Source of the DNA: Anaeramoeba flamelloides
Taxonomy: Eukaryota; Metamonada; Anaeramoebidae
Length of the DNA: 64,000 bases
Reading direction: 5' to 3'
Assembly (NCBI GenBank): GCA_027625915.1
Contig: JANTQA010000023.1
Coordinates: forward strand, 11,966,001 to 12,030,000
Position 1 is the first letter of the stretch. Every line of letters starts with the position of its first letter. Shown one piece after another: positions 1 to 11,425 of this stretch. The position numbers and the translations under genes were made by a program. The notes below the pieces were generated by a model. That model searched no databases, was not told the origin of the DNA, and saw only the letters and a program-made list of their open reading frames with translations.

Positions 1-283
1 ATTAGTATTTAAAATATCTTGGGTCAAAATTTATTTTTCAAGATATTTAATCCTTTAAGTGGGTAATTCTAATTTTTGAGTTTTTATTAATTTTTTTTAT
101 TTTTTGTTAAATCACTAGTAAAAAATTAGAATATTTTTTTTATACAGTTAAGATGTTTAATCATATATTTTAAAAGTATTTTAAATTTAATAAAGTTATT
201 TCAAATGGGCAATGGATTCCTTTAACTATTAAACAATTATTTATTAATATAAATTGAAAAAAAATTTTTTTTAATTTGCCGTA

Positions 284-1000
284 AGGTTTTCCAGAATTCA
301 AAAGAATTGAATAAAATTATATAGATTTTTCTCTATTCTTTTGAATTCTGGAAAACCTAGGTACTCGATAGACACTTTATTTAGGGTTTTTTTAATTTTT
401 GAAATAATCAGAAAATTTTTATTTAATTTTCTTTTTATTTCAAAAAGTAAAAAAGAACACAGTTAGATTTTCTAAAATTTAAAATAATTGAGTAAAATCA
501 AAGATTTTTCTCTATTCTTTTGAATTCTGAAAAATCAAGGCACTTGATGGACACTTTATGTAGGGTTTTTTTTTTAATTTTTGAAATAAACAGAAAATTT
601 TTATTTAATTTTCTTTTTATTTCTAAAAAAAAAATCCCTTAGTCTTTCCAGAATATAAAAGAGTTTAGTTAAATCTTTTATTTATTCTTTTTCATGTTGA
701 AACCCCGCAGTTAATTTTTCCAGAATTTAAGAGAATTGAGTAAAATATTACAGTCAGTTTCACTTTTAAGGCACAAACTTTCAACAAAATTTAAGGCACA
801 ATAAAAATATCAAATTAAGGCACAAAATTCAAATTCTAGTAAAAATAAATTGTAAAAAATAAAATTCCAAATTTTGTTCCTTAATTTGAGATTTTTTTGT
901 GCCTTAAATTTCGTTGAAAGTTTGTGCCTTAAAAGTGAATCTGACTGTAGATTTTTCTCTATTCTTTTAATTTTTAGGAAAACCTAGATACTCTATGACA
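284..1000. repeat. Foldback hairpin array (family A)
   Basis: At least three tandem units of roughly 180 bp. Each has a hairpin built on TTTTCCAGAATT and its complement AATTCTGGAAAA (best copy 284-358, about 30-bp arms), followed by a second hairpin in which AAATAAACAGAAAATTT faces a complementary arm. Units start near 284, 464 and 641; a fourth hairpin, 714-990, is split by a MITE at 751-947. Related copies lie at 47409-47575, 59511-59583 and 59965-60037. Confidence 0.7.
751..947. mobile_element. Tc1/mariner-like MITE, family B copy 1
   Basis: A 197-bp near-palindrome beginning CAGTCAGTTTCAC and ending in its complement, flanked by TA on both sides (749-750, 948-949). TA duplication and CAGT termini are typical of Tc1/mariner elements. 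No coding capacity. It sits in the loop of a family A hairpin. A copy of identical length is at 45174-45370. Confidence 0.75.
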
Positions 1001-1841
1001 CGTATAGGATACTTTCATTAGATTATCCAAAATTTAAAAGAATGTGCTATTTCGAGGAAATTGGGGCAAATTTATTTTTAAAATAAATTTATAAAACAAA
1101 ATCTTGAAAAAAAGTATTTAAATAACCAAAACACTTGACTATAATTTATTGATTCTGTATTAAAAATTCAATTTTTTTTTTTTGGTATTGTATAAGATAA
1201 ATAAAGGGTAGTAAATTTTGCGATCTTGATTATATCTGATATTTTTTAGGGGTGAAAATTTGTGTTTATGATTTTCATTTTGATCTAAAAAATTTTTTTC
1301 AGATCCTTTTTAATCTCAAAAAAAAAATGTCGAATGGAATTTAAAAATATATAAATGTATTTTGTTGTACAAAAAATATTTTGTACATTTTCAATTTTTC
1401 TAGTTTGTTTTTGAAATTGGTAGCGCGTTTTGTTTTCTCCAAAAAAGTGTTATTTTTTTTTTTCATTTTTTGCAAATATTTTAACAAACATATTTCGAAA
1501 AGACAATTTAGTCAATTATTCAATATTCATTAATATTTAACATAATTTGGCATTTTCGATTAACGAATAACTTCATTAACAAAGATGATTTTTTATGAAA
1601 TGTGAAAAAAAATGTCACCCCTTTTTGGAAATACTCAAAAGTAAAATATTTGATTTTAATCCATTCTTTTGATTTCTGAAAAGCATGGGAAATATCAATT
1701 GTTACCACATGGAATTTTTTATATATAATTTTTATCTCATGAGTACAGCATTTTCAAAACTATTCATTATTATCTTTCAAAGAAAATATACCCAGGTTAA
1801 ATTAAACAAAAATGCGTCCTTCTGTTAACAATAAATTCCAC

Positions 1842-2022
1842 TTTGAAGAAGCAAACCTTCAAGGAAAATTAAGGCAAAAAAATTTCAAATTAAGAAACAA
1901 ATTTCAAATTCCAGTAAAATAATTTTCAGAAAAAAAATCCAAAATTTGTATCTTAATTTTAAATTTATGTGTACCTTAAATTTCGTTGGAAGTGTGTGCC
2001 TTACATTTAAAACTTGCTGTAA
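1842..2022. mobile_element. Family B MITE, degraded copy
   Basis: Retains the inner palindromic order of family B (AAATTAAGGCA, ACAAATTTCAAATTC, then the complementary arm with CCTTAAATTTCGTTG) but the terminal CAGTCAG motifs have decayed. Ends are approximate. Confidence 0.5.
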
Positions 2023-2547
2023 TCAGAATAAAAAGGGATGAACGGATGTTCTCGCCTGGGTATGCAAGGGAATACAAAAACAATCCACTGGAAAAGGAAA
2101 GGGTAAAAATATCCATAATAACTCAGTTTTCAAGATAATGGGGCGGGTAAGAAATTATAATAATAACAATAATATAAAGGGGTTGTTCACATTGGACCTC
2201 AACACGTATACTAAGTGTGTATATCTGTATATATGTATTTGTCTATGTATATCTAACGTGATAAATATTAAGGTCCTCATAGAGGATCAAAAATTTTAAT
2301 AGAAACAACAACCTAACCCGAACTATTATGAAAAAAAAAAATTTCAAGATATGATTCAATTTTCGTACTTTTCAGGAAATTTGATGCAATTAGAATAAAT
2401 CAATAAATAAAAAAATTCCACAACATTGTCCGTTTAAATTTATTACTCAGTTCAATGAGTTATATGGTTTAAAATCATCTCGTTATTTTTATTTAAATCA
2501 GTATATAAAAATAAAAAAACAGTTCTTTTGATTTTATATTTTTTTTA

Positions 2548-2742
2548 CAGTCAGTTTCAAATTTAAGGCACAAACTTCAACGAACTTTACGGAACAAAAA
2601 AAAAAACAAATTAAAGCACGAAATTCAGATTCTAGTAAAACAATTTGTAAAAAAAGAAATCCAAATTTTGTGCTTTAATTTGGGATTTTTATTGTGCCTT
2701 AAATTTGATGGAAAGTTTGTGCCTTAAAAGCGGAACTGGTAG
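2548..2742. mobile_element. Family B MITE, moderately diverged copy
   Basis: Begins CAGTCAGTTTCAAATTTAAG after TA at 2546-2547. Its right end is altered (CTGGTAG rather than CTGACTG). About 195 bp, the family length. It is older than the copies at 751 and 45174. Confidence 0.6.
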
Positions 2743-3728
2743 TATTTATTTTAATTATTAAACAAAAACAATGGCTATATTTTAGAGATATTTTTGACAA
2801 TTTGTTTTAGGTTTAATATAAAATTCTTATTTAGTTAAAACACTTGTACCAATATAAAAGCAAAAAATTGAGATTTTTTTCTCATTTTTTTTTTTCAATC
2901 TCCTTTTTCAAAAACACCATGAATAAAAGGTTGCCCGAAAGATAAAAATGATTATTATTCAAATCTAGCCAAATACTTGGTTCAAAACTATTACTAAAAA
3001 TTATTCCAAAAAAGTTAATCTAAAAAAAAATGAGAAAAAAAAAAATGGCCATTTTTTGCTTTTGTTACTTGTATTAGGACTGTAAATTGATAAAAAAACA
3101 GAAAGGGGATTCTTTCTCATTTTAAACTTTGTTAAAAATGACTGATAATTTTTTGATCACAATATCACTTTTAAATAATTATGACTTATTTCCATCTTTT
3201 ATTTATTAGAATATTTTTTGTCCTATTGACGTATGTTGGTTTTATAAAATCTCAATGGATTTAGAATTGCATTATAAAGAAATAATCTCGTCATCCATTT
3301 CATTTTCCCTTCACCTTCAAAATAACAAAAAAAAAAAATTTAATCAATTATTCGGTTCTGATAAATTGATTTATAACCAAAAACACAATTCCTTGAAAAA
3401 ATACAAAGATTTGTTTCATCTTGGGATGTTCTAAGGAGTTATTTCTTTTTGTTTTGAAACAAATAAGAATTTCCTATTTCTGACAACAACTCATCTTGCA
3501 GATATTTGCAATTGCAAAAAGTATTCTGTTAAAAAAAAAAAAAATTAAATAAGGCATTGAAGATCTATTTGATGAACACTTTCAGTTACTAACCGGAAAT
3601 AATTTTGCTCAAAAAACAATTAAAACAAATGAATGATTTTCGTTAAAATCCTATTTTCATTTTTTTGTTTTTGGCCATAAACCCCAAGAGAAAAAACAAC
3701 ATAAAAAACATTATATTCATTAAATAAG

Positions 3729-6700
3729 ATGTCTCAAGAAAAAAAAGCAGACGATTTGTTTCTCAAAGCTGAAAAAAAATTTAAAAGCTTTGGACTTTTT
3801 TCTGGTTCACAAAAATATGACGACGCGTGTGATATGTACATTAAGTCTGCTAATCTTTATAAGATTTCAAAAAAATGTTCGGATCTTTTCACTTCTTTTT
3901 TTTCGTTTTTTTTCTTTTTTTTTTTTTTTTTTTTGAAAAAAAAAAAAAAAAAAAAAGAAAACAAAATCTCCATTTCGCGAAAAAAAATACATTGGCTGAA
4001 ATAGTGCTTTAGTGTTTTCACAAACTCAAAATCAAAACAAATTTAAAAAAAACAAAAAAAAATAAAAATAAACAAATCGTGTAATAGGGGAAAAAGCTGC
4101 AAAATCATTTATTCACGCACACCATTGTCAATTAAAATTAGAAAGCAAACATGAAGCTGCCACTTTTTTAATCAAAGCGGGACAATGCTTTAGGAAATTG
4201 TCTTCAGATAAAGCTGTCGAGACTTTTATTATGGCCATTGACATTTTCGTTGATGGTGGACGCTTCAATATGGCTGCAAAATATTATAAAGAAATCGCAG
4301 AAATTTATGAAAAAGAAAAAAATTATGAGAAATCTATTCTTTTTTATGAAAAGGCTAGTGACTTTTTCGAAAGTGAAAATTCAAAAAGGTTTGTTTTATT
4401 CAGATTTTTTTTTTCTTTTACTTGAAGCTATTTTTTTTTTTTTTATTTTTTTATTTTTCCTTCTTATTTTTACCAGAAATTAAAACCAAAAAAAAAAAAA
4501 AAAAAAGAAAAATTGGTGGTGAATCAGAATGGCTAAAACCTTTTTCAAATATCTTTTTAATTTAATTTGATCCAAGCTTATTGGAAACCGGCTTTATTTA
4601 ACAATAACAAAAAAATAAAAAAAAGTAAAATTGTTACTGATAAATTCAAATAAGTGTGAGTATTTTGACTTTCCTTTTCACTTTGACAAATTTTTTTATC
4701 TAAAGCTTTGAACCAAGAATTTCATTGGCTCAAATGTTAAAAAAGCTTTGTAAAATTAGTTGATCTTCAAAATATTCTTTGTAAAACGTTGTTTTAAAAG
4801 TGGAGTTATAAGATTTACAAAGATTGAAATTGAATAAAAATTTTTTATCTATTTGTCTGAATTTATTAGTATTGGTTTTTGTCAAATAAATGGGAAAAAA
4901 TTTTCACATCGATTTCATTTTTTTATCTTATCAAAAGAGTTTTCCAAGGAAATAGATTGGAATTTATTCTCTCTATTTCATTTATTTGGACTTTTTTTAT
5001 TGGTATATATTGGGTAAACTAAGAACCTTAATTTAAAAGAAAGTATATTTCAAAGATGAAAAATGACAATTAACTGAAATTTTATCAAATTTAAATTTCA
5101 AATACCTTTAAAGCTGGATTAAAAAAAGCAGAGAACAAATTTTAAAAAAGTGAGTGACAAAAGTTTTACGAAGTGAGTGACATAAGTTTTACGAAGGGAG
5201 TGACATAAGTTTAAAAAAGCGAGTGATAAAAGTTTTACAAAGCGAGTGACATAAGTTTAAAAAAGTGTAACTTAAACTTCTTAAAGGAGTGGATCAAACA
5301 GTTTGAATAACACTTTTTAAAACTTTTGTTCCTCATTTTTTTTAAAAGAGCTACTAAACAAAAACATTTTCAAAAAGCCTCCTTACGGACTATACTAATA
5401 CACGGCTAGTGAATATTACTTTTATGACAAGCAACATATTTATTAACTTTAATGAATGTTGAGTCAATAAATCTTGTTAAAATATAAAATTTAGATTTTT
5501 TTTTTCGTTTATTTGTCAATTTGGGAAAAATTATTTTTCAATATCCAAATTCGAAATTTACATTCAAAATATTTGAAAATCAAAATGCTCTTGGTTCACT
5601 TACTTTCCACTTCATTTTAAAATATAATAGAGTTTAGTGCAATGGTATAAATACACCTTTGAATGAAAAGTGGATGGTGAGTGAAACAAGAGGTAAAATA
5701 AAATTGATTTTAATTTTTCCTTGTTTTGTTCAAGAATTTCCAAAAAATTTACCGATCAATAAATGATTTTTTTAATTTTCCTCATAATCCGAAAAAAAGA
5801 AACAATCTGCAATATTTTTGTTATGTCTTGAATTGACTAACTTTTAAATCATTTTTATATTGACTAGTATATTGTGTTTCAACCCTCAGAGAACATAAAA
5901 TTAGGATAGTCCTAAAGGATTAATGTTCCAAATGAATTCTTCAGATATATTACAAATGCCATCCTTTTATATTGGCTAAGGTTCAGATGATCTTTTACTT
6001 TTACAAATTAAAATAATTTTTTTAATGATTTCTAAAAATCAAGTTTTTTGATTTTTATTTATTATTCTACTTTAAAACATCACTTACCAACCCCTTAAAA
6101 ATATACCTAAGAAGATATTTATTCAATTAGTTTTTCATCTAGGTCGGGTATTACTACCAAAGTACGAAATAACCCCCTAAAATTGAATAATTTCACCATC
6201 AATCAAAACTACTCTTAATTACTAATTTGTGATAAGTGGGTATTTGCAATAGAATACAAAACAAAACAAAAACAAAAAAAAATTTATTTTAATTTGTAAA
6301 AGTAAAAGATCGTCTGAACCTTATCCAAAATTAAAGTATGAAATTTGTAATATATGTATCTGAAGAATTCATTTGGAACATACATCCTGGAAGCAGTTAA
6401 AGTCCTTTTAAAAAATGTGACTTAAAAGATTTTTAGCCATGACTAGAAATGGATCTATTGCAGTTTGTTGCCTGTTTTAAAGATATTTTTGAAAACTTTT
6501 TTTGCACACTTTTTGAAAAAAACTTTAATAAACTTAAATAGAACTATATTTTTTTTTTTTTTTCAATCTTAAAAACTAATTTGTCAAAATTATTTATAAT
6601 GGCTTCATTAAATAAGATCAATTAGGAAAATTTACAGAGAAAAAAAAAAGCACACATAAAATAATTTTAAAAAAGTGAGTGACAAAAGTTTTACGAAGTG

Positions 6701-8160
6701 AGTGACATAAGTTTTACGAAGCGAGTGACATAAGTTTAAAAAAGTGAGTGACATAAGTTTTACAAAGTGTAACTTAAACTTCTTAAAAGAGTGAGCCAAA
6801 CAATTTGAATAACACTTTTTAAAAATTTTCTTTCTTTATTTTTTTGAAGTTACTTGACAAAGATTTCGAGAAATCAATTTAACAATAATAAAATTATTTT
6901 AAAATTATTATTAACATCAGCCAATACTTCGTCACCAATCTAATTTTTTTTTTTCATTTAAAAGTTATTGAGCATGTTACTAAAAATCTGTTATTATTTT
7001 AATGGATTAATTACTCGAAAACTTTGATTTTTAATCAAAACGAAAATTCATTCTCGATTTTTTTTGTATTCTTTCATTGCAAAGTTTAAAAACACTTTTT
7101 TATTTTTATTTACCTTAAGGACTTCGTTTCTACATCGAAGGAGGGTGCTTAGTTCTTGTGTTATTTTAAATTCTCTTCTCAAAAAGAAATTTTCATTCTC
7201 AAGAAATTGGATCAAAAAATTTACTCGTTTCAAAAGTTAAAAACACCTCAAACAAAAAAAAAATTTTTTCAAATAGAGTCTTTGAATGATAATTTTAAAA
7301 AAAAATGACTTTAAGGAATTTCAAAGTATAGTCTCAAATTTGAAAAACATTTCAAACTTGTAAAAGTAACTAAAAACAATATTTAGAACAGCTTATGGAA
7401 AAGTTTTTTGTGCTTTAGAGATTTGAAATGGAAATTATGATTTAGTAAATTCAGAATTTTGTTAAGATATAGAAAATTAGAAATGTAAAATTGTTGTAAT
7501 TGTTAAAATTTCCCATTTTTTAAAAAAAGAAATTCTCAGTGGGTAAATTTAACTTATTATATGGAACTCTTTCAAGAGTATGTTTTTATCAACAATTTCA
7601 CCTTTTTCACTTTAAAACGTAGTCCTTAAAGAAAAAGGAAAAGTTTACTTCTCTCTCTTAAAATAAAATTAATCAATCAAAACAATTTTTTTTTAAAAAA
7701 ATTCTATTTTAAAATTTATTCTTTTATTTAAAATATAAATAGCACTTCAAATCAATGCTTACTTAAAGTGGCACTTTACTCTGCACAGCTTGGACACTAT
7801 GATAAAGCCATTGATATATATGAAAATGTTGCAACTGAATCTCTAGAAAATAATTTATTAAAATGGTCAGCAAAAGACTATTTCCTTAGGGCAGGTATTT
7901 TACATTTGTGTGCGGGCGATGTTGTCTCTGCAAGGAAAGGGTTTGAAAGATATCAAGAATTGGATATCACATTCACAGGACAACGCGAATGTACATTTCT
8001 TGACGATATCATCACTGCCTTTGAAGAGGGTGATGTAGAAAAGTTTACTAACGTGGTTTATGATTATGATTCAATTTCAAAATTGGATGCTTGGAAAATT
8101 TCAATGCTGTTAAAGGTTAAAAGTCAAATTAAACAAGGCGTTGAAGATGTTATGCTCTAA
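3729..8160 (+). CDS. Alpha-SNAP (soluble NSF attachment protein), three exons
   Basis: Alpha-SNAP (Sec17) binds the SNARE four-helix bundle and recruits the ATPase NSF to disassemble it after membrane fusion. Exons: 3729-3876, 4088-4388, 7743-8160, giving 288 residues, close to the usual 290-295. Phases agree (phase 1, then phase 2), and the first junction makes a TGG Trp codon where the family has Trp. TPR-like helices run throughout; family-like stretches are ESKHEAATF, CLLKVALYSAQLGHYDKAI, KDYFLRA and YDSISKLDAWK. The C-terminus ends QGVEDVML, matching the acidic/hydrophobic tail that stimulates NSF. Intron 1 (211 bp) has a GTTCGG donor and contains a T-run/A-run pair. Intron 2 is 3354 bp and repeat-filled. 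Start chosen at the ATG giving the family N-terminus. The assignment is secure; exact splice sites are inferred. Confidence 0.9.
4637..4869. mobile_element. TA-flanked MITE, family D copy 1
   Basis: Inverted termini CTGATAAATTCAAATA / GAATTTATTAG, flanked by TA (4635-4636, 4870-4871), 233 bp, non-coding. Lies in alpha-SNAP intron 2. Five other copies are in the window. Confidence 0.7.
5150..5264 (+). repeat. 23-bp minisatellite, five units
   Basis: Five tandem 23-bp units of the type GTGAGTGACATAAGTTTTAC plus GAA, in alpha-SNAP intron 2. Followed by a non-tandem tail (GTAACTTAAACTTCTTAAA, then an AAACAGTTTGAATAACAC segment) that is also found after the second array at 6675. Confidence 0.85.
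5921..6388. mobile_element. Long inverted-repeat (MITE-like) element
   Basis: Arms of roughly 95 bp, about 5921-6020 and 6288-6388, are reverse complements with scattered changes: AATGAATTCTTCAGATATAT on the left answers GTATCTGAAGAATTCATTTG on the right. Internal sequence is non-coding. It lies in alpha-SNAP intron 2 between the two minisatellite arrays. Target duplication not identified. Confidence 0.65.
6675..6766 (+). repeat. 23-bp minisatellite, four units
   Basis: Four units of the same 23-bp repeat as 5150-5264, in the same orientation and with the same 3' tail, still inside alpha-SNAP intron 2. The two arrays plus tails form direct repeats of about 190 bp roughly 1.5 kb apart. Confidence 0.85.
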
Positions 8161-8643
8161 ATGTTTTTCATTATTTATTAAAAAAGATATTTTTTTTAAA
8201 TTTTATTTAGAAATCCGTTCATTATTTTTTTTTTTTTTCTTCTTCTACTTAAATCCTATTTTCTTTTTTGCCTCTTGGATCATTTATTACTTTTGAGTAA
8301 TTTATACTTTATCATTTCTTTTTCTAACCCATCCCACTTTTTTTTTTTTTAATAATCCAAAATAATTAAAACATTTTTTATTTTTTTGTTAAAAATCTTT
8401 TTTCAGTTGAAATATATACAATATTAAATGTATATACACACCTCTTTCTTAAAGAAACTTATGAACATTACTGCTTAACATTATATCTCGCTTGTAACTG
8501 GAAATCGGAATCTTGGGAAGCTAAAGGTTATATCGATCAACTCCCAGTACCTTATTATTATGGTTCTTTTTTCATGTGTATTAATAAATAAAGAGTTTAC
8601 TATTTTTTTGATTTGACATAATTAATAAAATCAGTTTCCAATA

Positions 8644-9584
8644 CTGATAAATTCAAATTAATGTTTGAAAATTTTTGTTTCCTTTTATCTTTGACAAATT
8701 TTTTTACACATCTTTGAATCAAGTATTTCATGGGTTTAAATGTTAAGGAACTTTATAAAATTAATAGTTCTTCAAAATATTCTTATTTTGTAAAGAACTG
8801 TTTTAAAAGGGGAGTTATTTGATTTATAATAATTGAAATTGAACAAAAAATTTTTATCTAAATTATTTTTCAGTCAAAGGGGCCCAGTTGCAATGGTATA
8901 ATACACGTGTTTAAAGGGTTTGCATAGATATTAGAAGAAAAATTTTATTTTGGAAATTTTCATAATTGAAATCATTTTTTCACATTTCTATACATTTTTG
9001 TTTTTTTTTTTCGATTTTTTTTTTAAAAACGTCATTCATTTGCAAAAAATTTTTTTATTGCAAGATCAATAGTCACTTGGTAAAAACGTGTTATTCTAAT
9101 GTCATTGAAACCATGTAAATTATTGTTGAGAAATCATATTGATTTCTATTGCAATTCAATTTGATCTTTGATCTTGATATTTGTTTTATAAATGTGAAAA
9201 ATTTTCACTTCATTTTCATTTTCTTTTTCAAATAGAGTCCACAAATACCAAAAAACTTTGTTTGAGGGCTTAATTTCTAAAAGAAAAGTATGGAAAATGA
9301 AGTGAAATGTGTTTCATATTTATTATTCAAATACCAGTAGAAGTTCAAAACGAACATCCTTGTTTTTCTCAATAGGGCCCTAAGAATTTGAGTTTTTCAA
9401 TTTTTAAGAAAAGCTATTGATTAATTAGTTTTCTTTCAGACATGTATCAACATTTCTTTGAGGTGTATTATTCTCTTTATTTCTTATTTGTTCTTCAAAG
9501 GTCAATTATATAAAATAATTGATATTTGAAAAAAACGTTGGGCCCCTTTGACTGAAACAGAGTTTATTTATTAGAATTTATCAG
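8644..9584. mobile_element. Family D MITE interrupted by a second element
   Basis: The left part begins CTGATAAATTC after TA; the right part ends GAATTTATCAG before TA (9585-9586). The two halves together match a roughly 235-bp family D copy; the excess is the family J insert at 8871-9554. Confidence 0.65.
8871..9554. mobile_element. Family J inverted-repeat element, 684 bp
   Basis: Perfect terminal inverted repeats CAGTCAAAGGGGCCCA / TGGGCCCCTTTGACTG. No coding capacity seen. Diverged relatives are 21422-21950 (opposite orientation) and about 26150-26564. Flanks do not show a clear TA duplication, so superfamily is unassigned. Confidence 0.7.
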
Positions 9585-9619
9585 TATTTTTGACTTGAAT
9601 TTTGTTTTTGTTTTTGTTT

Positions 9620-9900
9620 AGGGGTTAGGAACATTTTACTTATTTTGAGTGCATAAGTTTATTCCTAATTGAATTTTTCAAATCATTTCTTGAGCTAAGA
9701 AATGGGTATTTTAATAAAAAGGAAAATGTCATATATATAGCTTTCACTACAATTACTATATTTTTTATTTTTTCTAATTTCCAGTAATGGGTACCTAAAA
9801 TAATATTGGCTTTTATGTGAATATTAATAATTGGAAGAGAATTTTTCATCAATAAATTAATAAAGAAAAAAAAAAAGACAGATAATAAACCTAATCAATT
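9620..9900. repeat. Dispersed repeat, family F copy 1
   Basis: Shares an ordered series of short matches (ACATTTTAC..TTTTGAGTGC, AATTGAATTTTTCAAATCATT, TTAATAAAAAGG) with 14130-14340 and more weakly with 46255-46420. Boundaries are approximate; nature unknown. Confidence 0.5.
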
Positions 9901-9924
9901 TTAAGTTATTATGAAAACATTATT

Positions 9925-11425
9925 AAAAATCTTTTAATTTGGATTTGAATGAAGATTATTTGTTGATATTGGAATTGCAACAAGGTTAAAAAAGTTTAAG
10001 ATACTCTGTTTTTTGATCATAGGGGATTTATCCAAAATAGATCTAAATTGACCAGGAAATATTTTCAATTTTTCAAAGAAGGTTTTTATTTCTTTTTTTT
10101 TGGAATAATTTTTTTCAAACAAATCTGAACAATTTCAAATTCTAAAGCTTCAGAACGATATTTAGTTTAGATTAAGAATAGAAAAAGGGATTTAATTACA
10201 TTATTTGTTGAAATGAAATTTTCTATAAATAATCTTTCTTTAATGAAGACGAGAGTTTTGGTACTAATTTTCATCAATGAGATTTAGTTTTTGAGGTTAT
10301 TTATTTCCAAGTGAGTTTGAAAAATTACAAATATACGCTGGAGAGAAATATGTTTGTAACTTGAATGTTTGGTAGTAGTTAGATTTTATCTTTTTTTTCG
10401 ATTGGTAGAAAATGACAAAATAAACGGAATTTAATTCCTCAACTCATCAAAAGAATAATTTAATTTTCATTTTGGTTTTTAAAATTGTTTGATTTTGGTT
10501 GATGTGTACTCAACCCAGTACAGAAAAAAAGGGAGTTGTTTTTCTTGAGGAAAAAAATTAAAATGAAATTTCTGTTTTTGAACATAAAACTATATGTCCT
10601 TAATAAAATTAAGCACTTTTTTTTTCTGATTAATATTTTTCGAAATTAAGAACATAACTTAATTCCATTAACCGCAGTGATAATTTTTTTTAGAATAAAA
10701 AACACTCTCAACCTTTGAATATCGAAAATATTTTTTGGAATTAGTGTGCACTTTTTTATTTTTTTTGAAAAATTGGGATTGAGAAAAGTTTGAAATCAAA
10801 AAATAAGTTAATATATTAAATTAGAATGCTTTTCCAGAAAGTTTATCCTTTTAGTTTAACTTTTTTTTTATTTTACCATTTAAAACTAAAAAAAACATTT
10901 GAGGAACAAATTAGTGCCTTTTGTGAAAAGAAAATTCCCCATAATTTAGAATTTGTTTTTGTAAATGAGTTAAAACAAGAAAGTGTATCTAAAAATATAC
11001 ATAATTTCAAGTTTGAATTCAATGTTTTTGGCAAAAAATGTTTTCAAGAAAAAGCTGAATTGAAACTTTATTTATTTTTATTTTTACATTTTGTTTTTTT
11101 AATTGTATAAATGGAAAGTATTTGATCAGTTTTTCATTTTTAGTGTTTTTTGGGTCGTAGGTACATATATTGATTTGTTTTTTATTTGTTTCAATTCCCA
11201 AGAAAAAGAAACGGTTAGTGATCTTTTGACTGATCTTAAAATTATTTTGATTTTCAAAACAAAAAAAAATAAAATGTGGGAAATATTTTTAGTTTTTTTC
11301 AATTTTCAGTTAAATATTTTGGGGGTTTGTTGAACCAAAACAGTGAATCGAGAGTTTAGTTATAACAAGATTCTAATCAAATTTAGATTTGTATATTCAT
11401 TAAAACAAATTCTTTTAAACAATAA
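9925..11425. repeat. Dispersed repeat, family E copy 1 (contains family N insert)
   Basis: Outer parts (about 9925-10592 and 11171-11425) are the reverse complement of 19081-20490 with many substitutions; for example TTGATCATAGGGGATTTATC here answers the AATCTCTTATGATCAAAAAA stretch there. The central 578 bp are missing from that copy and match 34981-35559 instead. Confidence 0.65.
10593..11170. mobile_element. Family N inverted-repeat element inserted in family E
   Basis: Ends read TATGTCCTTAA on the left and TACATATA on the right, weakly inverted. It is about 578 bp, matching a free-standing reverse copy at 34981-35559. The second family E copy lacks this segment and preserves the empty site at a TA. 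Short open frames inside are not conserved well enough to call as genes. Confidence 0.65.

Larger units (their letters stand above)
1..3728. other. Gene-free repeat-rich region left of alpha-SNAP
   Basis: No convincing coding sequence. It holds a foldback hairpin array (284-1000), a TA-flanked MITE at 751-947 and relatives at about 1842-2022 and 2548-2742, then AT-rich filler. A small island of higher GC at about 2034-2152 is discussed in the findings. Stretches at 165-300 and 1700-1790 resemble 47285-47420 and 47620-47690, so part of this region is one copy of a longer dispersed repeat. Confidence 0.6.

Noticed and set aside
10826-11110. 94-codon open frame
   Set aside because: Lies in a family N repeat; the second copy at 34981-35559 does not keep the frame, and composition is AT-driven.
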